From positions 289,795 through 353,794 of the forward strand of contig CAMBEK010000001.1 in the NCBI GenBank assembly GCA_945865565.1: a stretch of DNA of 64,000 nt, given 5' to 3'. The position numbers were made by a program, and so were the translations under genes. Below are positions 1 through 8,087 of this stretch, piece by piece. The stretch comes from Pseudobacteriovorax antillogorgiicola (GTDB taxonomy: Bacteria > Bdellovibrionota_B > Oligoflexia > Oligoflexales > RGVZ01). The notes under the pieces were generated by a model. That model was not told the DNA's origin. It did not search any database and saw only the letters and a program-made list of their open reading frames with translations. Positions within the stretch are counted from its first letter, which is position 1, and each line of letters opens with the position of its first letter.

Positions 1-237
1 GGCCACAATGGAATCCGCAGCATCATTGAGTGCATGGGTTCCGCTGAATTCCCAAGGGTAAAGTTGGGGGTCGGCAAACCGCTCGAGGCGACATTCCAGG
101 TTGCTGTAGCGGACTGGGTTCTGGCTCCTCTGGGAAGTCAGGAACTGGAAAACATGAGATGTGTGATGGCCGATGAGGCTCTTCTGCGATTGAAAAATCT
201 TTTTCAAGGCAGTAGATCAGCTGGGCTTGGAAATTAA
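1..237 (+). CDS. pth: peptidyl-tRNA hydrolase, C-terminal part (cut by window edge)
   Basis: These are the last 78 residues of peptidyl-tRNA hydrolase, the cytoplasmic enzyme that frees tRNA from peptidyl-tRNAs dropped by ribosomes. The reading frame is open from the first base and begins with GHNGIRSI, the family block that carries a substrate-positioning Asn, followed by FPRVKLGVGKP, another family hallmark. The half with the catalytic His lies to the left of the window, so this is an edge cut and not a broken gene. It ends 58 bp before rpsF on the same strand, so the two may be co-transcribed. Confidence 0.93.
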   Translation, partial: GHNGIRSIIECMGSAEFPRVKLGVGKPLEATFQVAVADWVLAPLGSQELENMRCVMADEALLRLKNLFQGSRSAGLGN

Positions 238-245
238 CCTCCTTT

Positions 246-270
246 GCCTGCACCAAAACGTAGTGCAGGC
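246..270 (+). promoter_or_regulatory. hairpin in the rpsF leader
   Basis: A perfect 8-bp inverted repeat, GCCTGCAC and GTGCAGGC, encloses a 9-nt loop between pth and rpsF. No T-run follows, so it does not look like an intrinsic terminator. rpsF leaders in many bacteria bind the S6:S18 complex through a structured RNA. Whether this hairpin is such an element is unproven, and the missing rpsR makes the question more interesting. Confidence 0.4.
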
Positions 271-295
271 TGAGAAACCGTAAAGGAGACGGAAA

Positions 296-694
296 ATGCT
301 TAGAGAATATGAAATGACATTCATCACCCGTTCGGACTTGCCTGAGGCCGACTTCAATGGCGTGCTGGCCAAGTACGAAAAGTACATGACCGCTGATGGT
401 GGTGAAATCCTGAAGAAGGAAGCGTGGGGCTCCCGCAAGTTGGCCTTCCCAATCAACAAGCAGCACCGTGGTAACTTCATGGTTTATGACTTTGCTGGGC
501 TTGCATCTCATCTGACTGAGATGGAACGTCTGATGCGCATCGACGAAAACGTCCTGCGTTATCTTTCGGTCCTGATCAACAAGCAGGTTGATATTGAAAA
601 GCGCAAGGACGAGATCGTTAAGGAAGCTGTTGCGGCGAAAGAGCGTGAAGCTGCAGCCCGCGAAGCCGCAGAAGAGCTCGGCGGCCGGGATTAA
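296..694 (+). CDS. rpsF: 30S ribosomal protein S6
   Basis: S6 is a small-subunit protein that binds 16S rRNA together with S18. The 132-residue protein starts with the typical REYEMTFI strand and has WGSRKLAFPI near residue 45 and the ENVLRYL block near residue 83. The C-terminal tail, rich in Lys, Glu and Ala, is common in proteobacterial S6. The start is set by the SD AAAGGAG just upstream. The next gene is rplI, 44 bp downstream; the usual partner rpsR is absent. Confidence 0.97.
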   Translation: MLREYEMTFITRSDLPEADFNGVLAKYEKYMTADGGEILKKEAWGSRKLAFPINKQHRGNFMVYDFAGLASHLTEMERLMRIDENVLRYLSVLINKQVDIEKRKDEIVKEAVAAKEREAAAREAAEELGGRD

Positions 695-738
695 TTCGAA
701 CGGTTGAACCAGGAACACCGATTCCGGAGTAGTGAATC

Positions 739-1182
739 ATGAAAATTATTTTGAACCACGACGTTGACAGCCTTGGTCGCGTTGGTGACATTGTCAATGT
801 TCGCAGCGGCTATGCCCGCAACTTCCTTTTGCCGCGCGGCCTCTGCATGCAGGCAAACGAAGAAAATAAGGCGGCCTTGGCGCACCACAAGCGCATCCTC
901 GACAAGAAGCGCGCCGGCATGCTGGTTGAAGCCAAAAAAGCTGCAACAGCGATTGAAAAGACCTCTGTCACCGTCACGAAGCAAGTTGGCGAAGATGAGA
1001 AGATTTTCGGTTCAGTGACTACGGCTGAGCTCGAGCAGCTCTTGGCGGCTGAAGGTGTCAAGGTTTCCCGCAAGGACATCACAATCCTTGATGACATCAA
1101 GAAAGTTGGCGTCTACGCTGCACAAGTCAAGTTGCACAGCGATGTCAGCGCCAAATTCAAGGTTTGGGTTGTTGCCGGCTAA
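739..1182 (+). CDS. rplI: 50S ribosomal protein L9
   Basis: L9 is an elongated two-domain large-subunit protein. At 147 residues it is full length. The N-terminal domain shows the family signature VDSLGRVGDIVNVRSGYARNF, given here only as its core GRVGDIV followed by GYARNFLLPRG. A charged helical linker and a C-terminal domain ending in KFKVWV follow. The start follows CGGAGTAGTGAATC. An intrinsic terminator lies between this gene and dnaB, so dnaB is expressed either by read-through or from its own promoter. Confidence 0.97.
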   Translation: MKIILNHDVDSLGRVGDIVNVRSGYARNFLLPRGLCMQANEENKAALAHHKRILDKKRAGMLVEAKKAATAIEKTSVTVTKQVGEDEKIFGSVTTAELEQLLAAEGVKVSRKDITILDDIKKVGVYAAQVKLHSDVSAKFKVWVVAG

Positions 1183-1206
1183 GACCGGTTCTTGTTGAGA
1201 TTCACA

Positions 1207-1265
1207 GGCGCTGGGTTGAGAATGGCCCTTCCTTTGGGAGGGACTCTTTCCCGGCGCTTTTTTTT
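1207..1265 (+). terminator. intrinsic terminator between rplI and dnaB
   Basis: An outer stem GCGCTGGG/CCCGGCGC (one G-U pair) encloses an inner CCCTTCC/GGAGGG hairpin and is followed at once by eight T residues. The dnaB start codon is only 18 bp past the T-run, so this element can reduce read-through from the ribosomal genes into the helicase gene. Confidence 0.75.
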
Positions 1266-1282
1266 GATTTTTTTCGGAAGTA

Positions 1283-2644
1283 ATGGAAAACACAAGAACG
1301 CCATCACCAATAGACGTTGTCGCCCCGCCTCACTCTGTTGAGGCAGAAAAGGCGGTTCTTGGTGCCGTACTGCGTGATCCACCGCTTCTAAGCATGATTT
1401 CCGACAAGATCCGGGAAGACTATTTTTTTCTGGATTATCACCGCAGAATTTTTGCAGTGATGATGGGACTCGATGCCAAGAGCGAACCCTGCGACCTTGT
1501 CACCGTTGCAGATCGTCTGCAACGGCTTGACCAGGATTCCCGCATTTCAGCTCCAGTCTATCTGGTCGACTTGATTCAGCAGGCCCCTGTTGCGCAGAAT
1601 ATCGAACACCACGCCAGGATCGTTGCTGAGTACTACTTTCTCCGAAAGATGATCCGCGTCTGTCAGGATACCATCGGCAAGGCCGCTGCGGCCGAGGGCA
1701 ACATCATGGGATTTGTCGAGGAAGTGGAGAAATCCTTCCTCGAGATCACCAATGAGCAGGACCGTCAGGGTGGGGTCTCAACCCACATGGAGGTTCTTGA
1801 AAGCACGATCAATGAACTTGAGCAGAAGATGCTCCGCGCCGGAGAGCTTAGTGGCGTACCTTCAGGGTTTAACGACCTCGATTCGGTGACTGGTGGTTGG
1901 CAAAAAAGCGACTTGATCATTCTGGCTGCCCGACCCGGCATGGGTAAAACCGCCTTTGCGCTGAACTGCGCCATGAATTCGGTCAAAAAAGGCCACCCAA
2001 CGCTGATTTTTACCCTTGAGATGGCAAAAAATCAGTTGATGACTCGTTTGATCTCCTCTGAGGCGCGGGTGGACTCCGCTAAACTCCGTCGTGGTGACCC
2101 GCTGACCGAGGATGAACGCAACCGGTTGGTCCAAGGGTTCAGATCTTTCAGCGGCCTTCCTGCCATGCTTGGCATCGATGAGACCGGCGGCATCAGCCTT
2201 TCTGAGGTTCGTTCCCGTAGCCGTCGGTTCAAGAAGGAGCATGGCCTATCCCTGATCATTGTGGACTACTTGCAACTCATGACGGCCTCACATGGTCGTC
2301 GTCCTGAGAGCCGGGAACGTGAAATTGCAGAAATTTCAAGCGGACTGAAAAACCTGGCCAAGGAGCTTCAGGTTCCCGTCTTTGCCTTGGCACAGCTGAA
2401 TCGTGAGGCCGACAAGCGCATCGATAAGCGACCCAAGATCAGCGATTTGCGTGAATCTGGTTCGATTGAGATGGATGCCGACGTGATTTTGTTTGTTTAC
2501 CGGGATGAATATTACGATCGTAATTCAGAAGACTCGGGCAAGGCAGAAATCATCTTTGGAAAAAACCGCCACGGCGGTTTGGACACCGTGCCATTGGCTT
2601 ACCAGCCCTCCTTTGTTTCGTTCTATAATTTGCTCAAGGGATAA
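1283..2644 (+). CDS. dnaB: replicative DNA helicase DnaB
   Basis: DnaB is the hexameric 5'-3' helicase that unwinds DNA at the replication fork and binds primase. The 453 residues match the family length. The N-terminal helical domain contains PPHSVEAEKAVLG. The RecA-like motor follows, with Walker A ARPGMGKTAFA near residue 216, Walker B LIIVDYLQLM near residue 328, and the Arg-finger/DNA-loop region SDLRESGSIEMDADVI near residue 385. No intein is present. CGGAAG lies 2-3 bp before the ATG. A strong terminator follows directly. Confidence 0.97.
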   Translation: MENTRTPSPIDVVAPPHSVEAEKAVLGAVLRDPPLLSMISDKIREDYFFLDYHRRIFAVMMGLDAKSEPCDLVTVADRLQRLDQDSRISAPVYLVDLIQQAPVAQNIEHHARIVAEYYFLRKMIRVCQDTIGKAAAAEGNIMGFVEEVEKSFLEITNEQDRQGGVSTHMEVLESTINELEQKMLRAGELSGVPSGFNDLDSVTGGWQKSDLIILAARPGMGKTAFALNCAMNSVKKGHPTLIFTLEMAKNQLMTRLISSEARVDSAKLRRGDPLTEDERNRLVQGFRSFSGLPAMLGIDETGGISLSEVRSRSRRFKKEHGLSLIIVDYLQLMTASHGRRPESREREIAEISSGLKNLAKELQVPVFALAQLNREADKRIDKRPKISDLRESGSIEMDADVILFVYRDEYYDRNSEDSGKAEIIFGKNRHGGLDTVPLAYQPSFVSFYNLLKG

Positions 2645-2647
2645 AAA

Positions 2648-2671
2648 AAACCCGCCAGGTTGGGCGGGTTT
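2648..2671. terminator. bidirectional terminator after dnaB
   Basis: A perfect 9-bp stem, AAACCCGCC/GGCGGGTTT, has a 6-nt loop. It has A residues on its left and T residues on its right, so it can end transcription of dnaB rightwards and of the fis-like gene leftwards. Confidence 0.85.
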
Positions 2672-2696
2672 AACTCTTGCGAAATCCAGGCCTGCT

Positions 2697-3041
2697 TCAG
2701 GGGGCGAAGCCGTGGATCTTCATTTTTTTTCGGAGTGTATTGCGGTTGATTCCGAGGATTTTAGAGGCATGGACCTGGTTGCCCCCGGTTCTTTTCAAGA
2801 TTTGTCCAAGGAGTGGTTTTTCAACCTTGGACATGAGCAGGTCGTAGAGTCCTTCTGGGTAAAATTTTCCCAGCTGATCCAAAAACCGTCCAATCTTCAC
2901 GTCGACAAGATTTTCGAGCGAAAAGCTGTCGATCTTGTCGAGCATGCTTGGGTCGAGATCATTGAGATGTTCTGTTTGAATTACGGCTCCGCCGGAGCGT
3001 ATCGACACAGGTTCTAGGTCGCGAAGGGATTCCACAGTCAT
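2697..3041 (-). CDS. Fis-family DNA-binding protein
   Basis: This 114-residue protein belongs to the Fis family of nucleoid-associated regulators. The C-terminal half carries the dimer helices (LYDLLMSKVEKPLLGQIL, residues about 65-82) and the helix-turn-helix HASKILGINRNTLRKKM (about 92-108), very close to classical Fis. The N-terminal half is longer than in E. coli Fis and is not recognisable. The start has a good SD (GGAGA). The gene is divergent from grpE. Fis-type HTHs also close NtrC regulators, but there is no AAA+ domain here. Confidence 0.88.
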   Translation of the reverse strand: MTVESLRDLEPVSIRSGGAVIQTEHLNDLDPSMLDKIDSFSLENLVDVKIGRFLDQLGKFYPEGLYDLLMSKVEKPLLGQILKRTGGNQVHASKILGINRNTLRKKMKIHGFAP

Positions 3042-3130
3042 TCTTCTCCGTGTAGGGACTGATTTAACTAACAGCAGCTCTTGAGTGCGTCAACGATCAT
3101 AAAATGAGTTTTACAGAAGAAAAATGTTGA

Positions 3131-3153
3131 CTTGAAAAAAGCTGAATCGCCCC
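3131..3153 (+). promoter_or_regulatory. sigma32-like heat-shock promoter of grpE
   Basis: CTTGAAA is followed after 12 bp by CCCC, close to the sigma32 (RpoH) consensus of CTTGAA plus CCCCAT with a 13-17 bp gap. It lies about 135 bp upstream of grpE, a classical heat-shock gene, and points towards it. The match is visible in the sequence; use by RpoH is inference. Confidence 0.5.
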
Positions 3154-3178
3154 TGCAGTTTTTGCCCTCTTCAGAAAA

Positions 3179-3200
3179 TTTATTCGACGTCTAGAATAAA
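3179..3200. promoter_or_regulatory. inverted repeat upstream of grpE (candidate operator)
   Basis: TTTATTC and GAATAAA form a perfect 7-bp inverted repeat around an 8-bp centre that includes the palindrome GACGTC. It sits between the sigma32-like promoter and the grpE start, where an operator or leader hairpin would act. It does not match the CIRCE element bound by HrcA. Confidence 0.35.
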
Positions 3201-3289
3201 AGTATAAACGCCTTGTCTTTTATCGACGGCGATCGGCTCCAGTGGTATTTCCTTGATGCAATATGCCAATCGCGGAGGCTGGAAAAAGC

Positions 3290-3856
3290 ATGACAAGCGT
3301 ACAAAACCAGGAAGGCTTTGGGACAGAAAACGAAAAAGATTCTGCCCCAGAGGATGCTCACGAGATCCGTGAAAATGACCTTCAAAATGAGCTGGAAAAA
3401 AGTCGCGACGAGGCCCGGATGTTCCAAGACAAATATCTACGTCAGGCCGCCGACATGGAAAACTATCGTCGTCGGACGGAGCGCGAGAAGTCGGAACTTT
3501 TGAAGTTTGCAGCCGAAAATCTGGTCAAGGATCTGATCCCCGTGCTCGACAGCTTTAATCAGGCAGCGGGCGCCAGTCGCGGGGTTTCCCCGGAGGGTAC
3601 CCAGGACTCATCTAGCGTTGTGCAAGGCATGGAAATGGTGAGGCAGCAGTTGTTGGCAGCACTTCGAAAACACGGGTTGGAAGAGGTTCCGGCGGTTGGT
3701 TCAGAGTTTGATCCCAACGTGCATCAGGCGATCCAAAGGATTGAGGATGCGGCTTGTGAGTCAGAAGCGGTGGCACAGGAGTTTGCGAAGGGTTATCTGC
3801 TTAATGGCAGGCTCGTCCGTCCTGCCATCGTCAGTGTGACAGTTCCGGGCAAGTAA
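3290..3856 (+). CDS. grpE: nucleotide exchange factor GrpE
   Basis: GrpE releases ADP from the chaperone DnaK. The 188-residue protein has an acidic N-terminal tail, a long helix with QAADMENYRRRTEREK (about residues 50-65), and the C-terminal beta-domain ending in NGRLVRPAIVSV, all family hallmarks. An ATG 27 bp upstream is in frame but has no SD. The chosen start follows GGAGG at 11 bp. dnaK and dnaJ are not beside it; lon follows 213 bp downstream, giving a small protein-quality-control block. Confidence 0.95.
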   Translation: MTSVQNQEGFGTENEKDSAPEDAHEIRENDLQNELEKSRDEARMFQDKYLRQAADMENYRRRTEREKSELLKFAAENLVKDLIPVLDSFNQAAGASRGVSPEGTQDSSSVVQGMEMVRQQLLAALRKHGLEEVPAVGSEFDPNVHQAIQRIEDAACESEAVAQEFAKGYLLNGRLVRPAIVSVTVPGK

Positions 3857-3857
3857 A

Positions 3858-4003
3858 AGTTCCCATTCTTCGGGAACTCGCCGGGCGCCAGGCCGGGCGA
3901 TCTTGTTGTTGTGACAGGCATTCAGCAAAGTCTTTTAGTTCAAACACAAGTTGCGGTAGAGGCAGGTTCAGGTGGGGGACGCTAAGGTTCCCAGGACTGC
4001 CTC
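3858..4003 (+). promoter_or_regulatory. structured region between grpE and lon
   Basis: Two foldable elements lie in this gap. The first, AGTTCCC/GGGAACT with a 7-nt loop (3858-3878), sits right after the grpE stop and has no T-run. The second (3959-4003) has outer arms GAGGCAG/CTGCCTC and an inner GGGGAC/GTTCCC hairpin. It ends 66 bp before the lon start, so it would lie in the lon 5' leader. No coding potential is seen. Confidence 0.4.
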
Positions 4004-4069
4004 CGATACTTCACAAGAGACAGCAGAAAGAATTTTTCTGGCTTCACTTGTTTCCGAAGGAGATTCCGG

Positions 4070-6547
4070 ATGACGGCTGTGGTTGTGACTCAGAGTCCCG
4101 AAATGAGTTTAGAGATCCCACTACTTCCTCTTAAGGATATTGTGGTTTTTCCGCATATGATTGTCCCGGTCTTCGTCAATGAAGATCTCTGCATCAGCGC
4201 CGTCGAGGCAGCGATGATAGGCAACAAAAAGATTTTCCTTTCGGCCTTTAAGGTCGCCGGTGAAGATGGCTCTGGCCTGGATTCGTCGCTGGAACCGCCG
4301 TTTGATGTCTATGCGACCGGCACCGTCTGCTCCATCATGCGCACCCGCAAGCTTCCAGATGGCCGGATGAAGGTCCTGGTTCAAGGCCTGTACAAGGCAC
4401 GGCTTGTTTCCATGATCAAAAATGAAGGGCACCCTACGGTGCTCACCAGGACCGTTCTGGATGACAACTGCGTCAACGGAAATCCGGAAACGGAAGCCCT
4501 GATCCGTGCCGTGCGCGAGAACCTCGAAAAGGTTGTTGGCCTTGGCAAGGTTCTTTCGCCTGATATCTTGATGGTTCTTGAAGATGTGAACGAGCCAGGC
4601 CGGCTTGCCGATCTTGTGGCTGCCAATCTGGGCCTGAAGGTTCACGAGTCGCAGTCCATTTTGGCCCTGGCGAACCCAATTGAGCGTCTGCGCCGCGTTT
4701 ACGGTTTCCTCGCACGGGAAATCGAGGTGTACCAGATGCAGGTCAAGATCCAGTCCCAGGCTAAAGAAGAAATCAGCCGTATGCAGCGCGAGCACTACCT
4801 GCGCGAGCAGATGCGCGTGATCCGCACAGAGCTGGGCGACAATGACGGCAAGGAAGAAATAGAGGCGCTTTGGAAGCGCATGGAGGAGTTAAAGATCAGC
4901 GACGAGGCGAAGGAAGAGGCTTCCCGTCAATTACGTCGCCTGGAGCGGATGCACCAGGACACCAGCGAAGCTGCTCTGACCCGCACCCATGTGGAAACTC
5001 TTCTGACTCTGCCGTGGGGCGTAAAATCTCCTGACGTCTTGGATCTGAAGAACGTCAAAAAGATTTTGGATGAAGATCACTTCGGCCTCGACCAAGTTAA
5101 AGACCGTATCCTTGAGTATCTCGCCGTCAAAAAGTTGAATCCGGAAGCCAAGAGTCCGATTATCTGTTTTGTCGGACCTCCTGGCGTTGGCAAGACCAGC
5201 CTTGGCCGTTCGATTGCACGCGCTGTTGGCCGCCAGTTCTCGCGCATCTCCTTGGGTGGCGTTCGTGATGAAGCCGATATCCGTGGTCATCGCAAGACCT
5301 ACGTAGGGGCATTCCCAGGCCGCGTCATATCCAGCATGAAGTCAGCGAAGAGCATGAATCCTATCATCATGCTTGATGAGATCGACAAGCTTGGCAACGA
5401 TCATCGCGGTGACCCGTCCTCGGCACTTCTTGAGGTTCTCGATCCCGAGCAGAACAAGGCATTTGTCGATCATTACCTGGGCGTGGCTTTTGACCTGTCG
5501 GATGTGATGTTCATCGCGAACGCCAATACCCTTGATACGATCCCTGCTCCGTTGCGCGATCGCCTCGAGATTATTGAAGTGTCGGGGTATTCCGAGGAAG
5601 AAAAAGTGATCATCGCCAACCAGTACTTGATTCCAAAGCAGATCAAAGAGTCTGGCCTGGGTGACGCTGGCGTTGTTTTTGGCAAGGCCGCAGTTTCGAC
5701 GATCATCAATAGTTACACCCGCGAAAGCGGTTTGCGCGGACTTGAGAAGCAGATCGCTTCAATCTGCCGCAAGATTGCCCGTCAGCAGGCAGAAGCTCTT
5801 GATTCTGCGGACATTGAAGATTCGAAAAAGACTTTGGCGGTTCGTTTGACTCCGGCTTTGGTTCAGCGTCACCTTGGTGCGGAGCGATATTCGGCTGATG
5901 CCATCCATCTCGAGTCGACCATCGGAGTCGCCATGGGACTGGCTTACACACCTTACGGTGGTGAAGTCCTGGCCATTGAGACCAACTTGATTCCGACGGG
6001 CAAGGGTCGCCTTGTCTTGACCGGACAACTCGGTGATGTGATGAAGGAGTCAGCACAGACGGCCTTCAGTTATTTACGGTCACGGGCTGTCGATTTCGGA
6101 TTCGATCCAGAATTGCTTAACAAAAACGAGATCCATGTTCACGTTCCTGCCGGCGGTGTTCCAAAGGACGGACCAAGTGCAGGAATTACGATCGCGACGT
6201 CGATCCTGTCGGCTCTCAAGAAAGCAGCACCTTCGCAACACGCCGCCATGACCGGAGAAATTAGCCTTCACGGCAAGGTTCTTCCAATCGGTGGATTACG
6301 CGAGAAGATTTTGGCGGCATTGCGCGAGGGGATCTCATCGGTGCTGGTTCCCGAAAAGAATCGCAGTTCATTTGACGCCTTGCCAGTAAACGTCAAGCGT
6401 CGCATTAGAGTCCGTTTCGTGAAAGAATACACGGAAGTGTTTGAAGAGCTTTTTGGCACGGCTGGCGACCTGGGCAAGTTGGCTTTGGTATCGGATTCTG
6501 AAAAGGTCGACGAATCAGGCATAGCAAGCCAGGACCTCGCTAGCTAA
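4070..6547 (+). CDS. lon: ATP-dependent protease Lon (endopeptidase La)
   Basis: Lon unfolds and degrades damaged and regulatory proteins in the cytoplasm. At 825 residues it has the full LonA layout: an N-terminal substrate-binding domain (about 15-210), a coiled-coil region, an AAA+ motor with Walker A GPPGVGKTS near residue 369 and Walker B IIMLDEIDK, and a C-terminal protease domain. The catalytic Ser703 lies in PKDGPSAGI and the paired Lys746 in GGLREKILAA. SD GAAGGAG precedes the ATG. A short variable tail follows the protease domain. Confidence 0.98.
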   Translation: MTAVVVTQSPEMSLEIPLLPLKDIVVFPHMIVPVFVNEDLCISAVEAAMIGNKKIFLSAFKVAGEDGSGLDSSLEPPFDVYATGTVCSIMRTRKLPDGRMKVLVQGLYKARLVSMIKNEGHPTVLTRTVLDDNCVNGNPETEALIRAVRENLEKVVGLGKVLSPDILMVLEDVNEPGRLADLVAANLGLKVHESQSILALANPIERLRRVYGFLAREIEVYQMQVKIQSQAKEEISRMQREHYLREQMRVIRTELGDNDGKEEIEALWKRMEELKISDEAKEEASRQLRRLERMHQDTSEAALTRTHVETLLTLPWGVKSPDVLDLKNVKKILDEDHFGLDQVKDRILEYLAVKKLNPEAKSPIICFVGPPGVGKTSLGRSIARAVGRQFSRISLGGVRDEADIRGHRKTYVGAFPGRVISSMKSAKSMNPIIMLDEIDKLGNDHRGDPSSALLEVLDPEQNKAFVDHYLGVAFDLSDVMFIANANTLDTIPAPLRDRLEIIEVSGYSEEEKVIIANQYLIPKQIKESGLGDAGVVFGKAAVSTIINSYTRESGLRGLEKQIASICRKIARQQAEALDSADIEDSKKTLAVRLTPALVQRHLGAERYSADAIHLESTIGVAMGLAYTPYGGEVLAIETNLIPTGKGRLVLTGQLGDVMKESAQTAFSYLRSRAVDFGFDPELLNKNEIHVHVPAGGVPKDGPSAGITIATSILSALKKAAPSQHAAMTGEISLHGKVLPIGGLREKILAALREGISSVLVPEKNRSSFDALPVNVKRRIRVRFVKEYTEVFEELFGTAGDLGKLALVSDSEKVDESGIASQDLAS

Positions 6548-6557
6548 AGGGGATACC

Positions 6558-6791
6558 ATGCGCGAAAGATTTGCGGCCCTCGGCCGGATTCTTCTTCAAG
6601 GGGTGATTTGGGTCTTTGTCCTGTCTATTCGCGTTGACGGGCAGACCCTTTTCCACCGCGCCCACGAAGTTCTTGTTAATAATCAGATAGTTGCGGCGAT
6701 TGAAGCCCAGGCAACCAGGGGATTCCGTGCTGCAGTCGACATGGCCACCTCCAGCGCTGGCAGCCTGCTCAAGGGTCGCGGCCAAGGCTGA
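6558..6791 (+). CDS. small putative membrane protein
   Basis: I do not recognise this 77-residue protein. Residues about 7-23 (ALGRILLQGVIWVFVLS) form one likely membrane helix, followed by a polar part rich in Ala, Val and Gln. It begins 10 bp after the lon stop with a good SD (AAAGGGG), which supports it as a real gene in the lon-def series. Another reading frame on the opposite strand covers the same place but lacks such signals. Confidence 0.55.
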   Translation: MRERFAALGRILLQGVIWVFVLSIRVDGQTLFHRAHEVLVNNQIVAAIEAQATRGFRAAVDMATSSAGSLLKGRGQG

Positions 6792-6851
6792 GGAGCCTCG
6801 ATTCCCAATTAATTTTATGCTAACCCTGTGGACTCTCACAGGAGTTGGCAC

Positions 6852-7397
6852 GTGTCTGTATTAGATGTTCTCGTTTGGCCCTCAAAGGTACTTGAAACCA
6901 AGGCAGAGCCTGTAACCCGTTTTGATGACGGTTTGAAGGCATTCGTCGGCAACATGTTTGACACGATGCATGCATCTGGTGGCATCGGGTTGGCGGCAAA
7001 TCAAGTCGGTGATTTGCGCCGCGTGATCGTGATTGAAATCCCTTGGGCCGAGAGCAAGTACGCAGAGCAGGAAGAGAAGCAGGAGCCTTGGCACAACAAG
7101 CGCTGGGTTTTAATCAATCCTGAGATCACAAAAAAAACGGGTAAAATTCGTTGGCAGGAAGGATGCTTGAGCTTCCCCGAGGTTTACGACTTTGTAGATC
7201 GCGCCTCGGAAGTTTGGGTTAAGGCCTTTGACGAGCACGGTAAACCTTTTGAATTCCATGCCAATGACCTTTTCGCTGTTTGTATCCAGCATGAAATAGA
7301 TCACCTTGATGGAATTGTCTTCTTTCAGCGCATGTCGCGATTGAAGGCCGACATCATCAAGAAAAAGATGCTTCGTCGTGGATTGGTAAACCAATAG
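6852..7397 (+). CDS. def: peptide deformylase
   Basis: Def removes the formyl group from the N-terminal Met of new proteins and is a metalloenzyme. All three family motifs are present: GIGLAANQVG, EGCLSFPE (metal-binding Cys) and QHEIDHLDG (two metal-binding His and the catalytic Glu). The protein is 181 residues from the GTG start, which follows AGGAG at 7 bp; an upstream in-frame ATG lacks an SD. A charged insert around AESKYAEQEEKQEPWHNK separates motifs 1 and 2, as in some longer deformylases. Confidence 0.95.
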   Translation: MSVLDVLVWPSKVLETKAEPVTRFDDGLKAFVGNMFDTMHASGGIGLAANQVGDLRRVIVIEIPWAESKYAEQEEKQEPWHNKRWVLINPEITKKTGKIRWQEGCLSFPEVYDFVDRASEVWVKAFDEHGKPFEFHANDLFAVCIQHEIDHLDGIVFFQRMSRLKADIIKKKMLRRGLVNQ

Positions 7398-7418
7398 TCA
7401 CTAAATAAGGAGGCGACT

Positions 7419-8087
7419 GTGACTCATACGGACGTCTTGGTGTCGCCCTCCATCCTGTCAGCTGATTTTTTACACCTCGCTGATGAGATTCGCTCTATTG
7501 AATCGGCCGGCGCAGACTGGCATCACATCGACGTGATGGACGGTCATTTCGTACCCAACCTGACTTTTGGCCTTCCAGTCATTCGTCAGATCAAATCTGT
7601 CGCAACGAAGCCATTGGATGTCCACATCATGGTCGACAATCCGGATGAAGTGGCGGCGGGTTATGTTGAATCAGGTGCGGACTGGTTGACCTTTCATATT
7701 GAAGCGTCAAAGGATGCTATTGCGCTGGCAAAAGTAATTCGGGCAAAGGGCGCCAAGGTTGGGATCTCCCTTCGTCCGACAACCCCAATTGAATCATTGA
7801 AATCAGTACTCCCCCATCTCGATCTGGTTCTGATCATGAGTGTAAATCCGGGTTTTGGTGGACAGTCATTTATGATGGAAGCCCCCGCCCGGATTGCTGC
7901 AATTGCAGCAATGGCCAAGGCGGCGGGTATCCGGCATCAAATCAAAATCAGTGTTGATGGTGGTATCAATCCCGCAACGGCAAAACTCTCTCTGGCGCAT
8001 GGCGCAGACATTCTGGTCGCTGGAACTGCCATTTATGGGGCAAAGGATCGCCGTCTGGCCATCACTACCTTGAAGGAATCCAAATGA
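7419..8087 (+). CDS. rpe: ribulose-phosphate 3-epimerase
   Basis: Rpe interconverts ribulose 5-phosphate and xylulose 5-phosphate in the pentose phosphate pathway. The 222-residue TIM barrel shows the family blocks SPSILSADF, HIDVMDGHFVPN (metal-binding His and Asp), LDVHIMV, MSVNPGFGGQ and VDGGINPATA. The GTG start has a strong SD (AAGGAGG). Its stop overlaps the hutH start by 4 bp, so the two are probably translated in a coupled way. Confidence 0.96.
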   Translation: MTHTDVLVSPSILSADFLHLADEIRSIESAGADWHHIDVMDGHFVPNLTFGLPVIRQIKSVATKPLDVHIMVDNPDEVAAGYVESGADWLTFHIEASKDAIALAKVIRAKGAKVGISLRPTTPIESLKSVLPHLDLVLIMSVNPGFGGQSFMMEAPARIAAIAAMAKAAGIRHQIKISVDGGINPATAKLSLAHGADILVAGTAIYGAKDRRLAITTLKESK

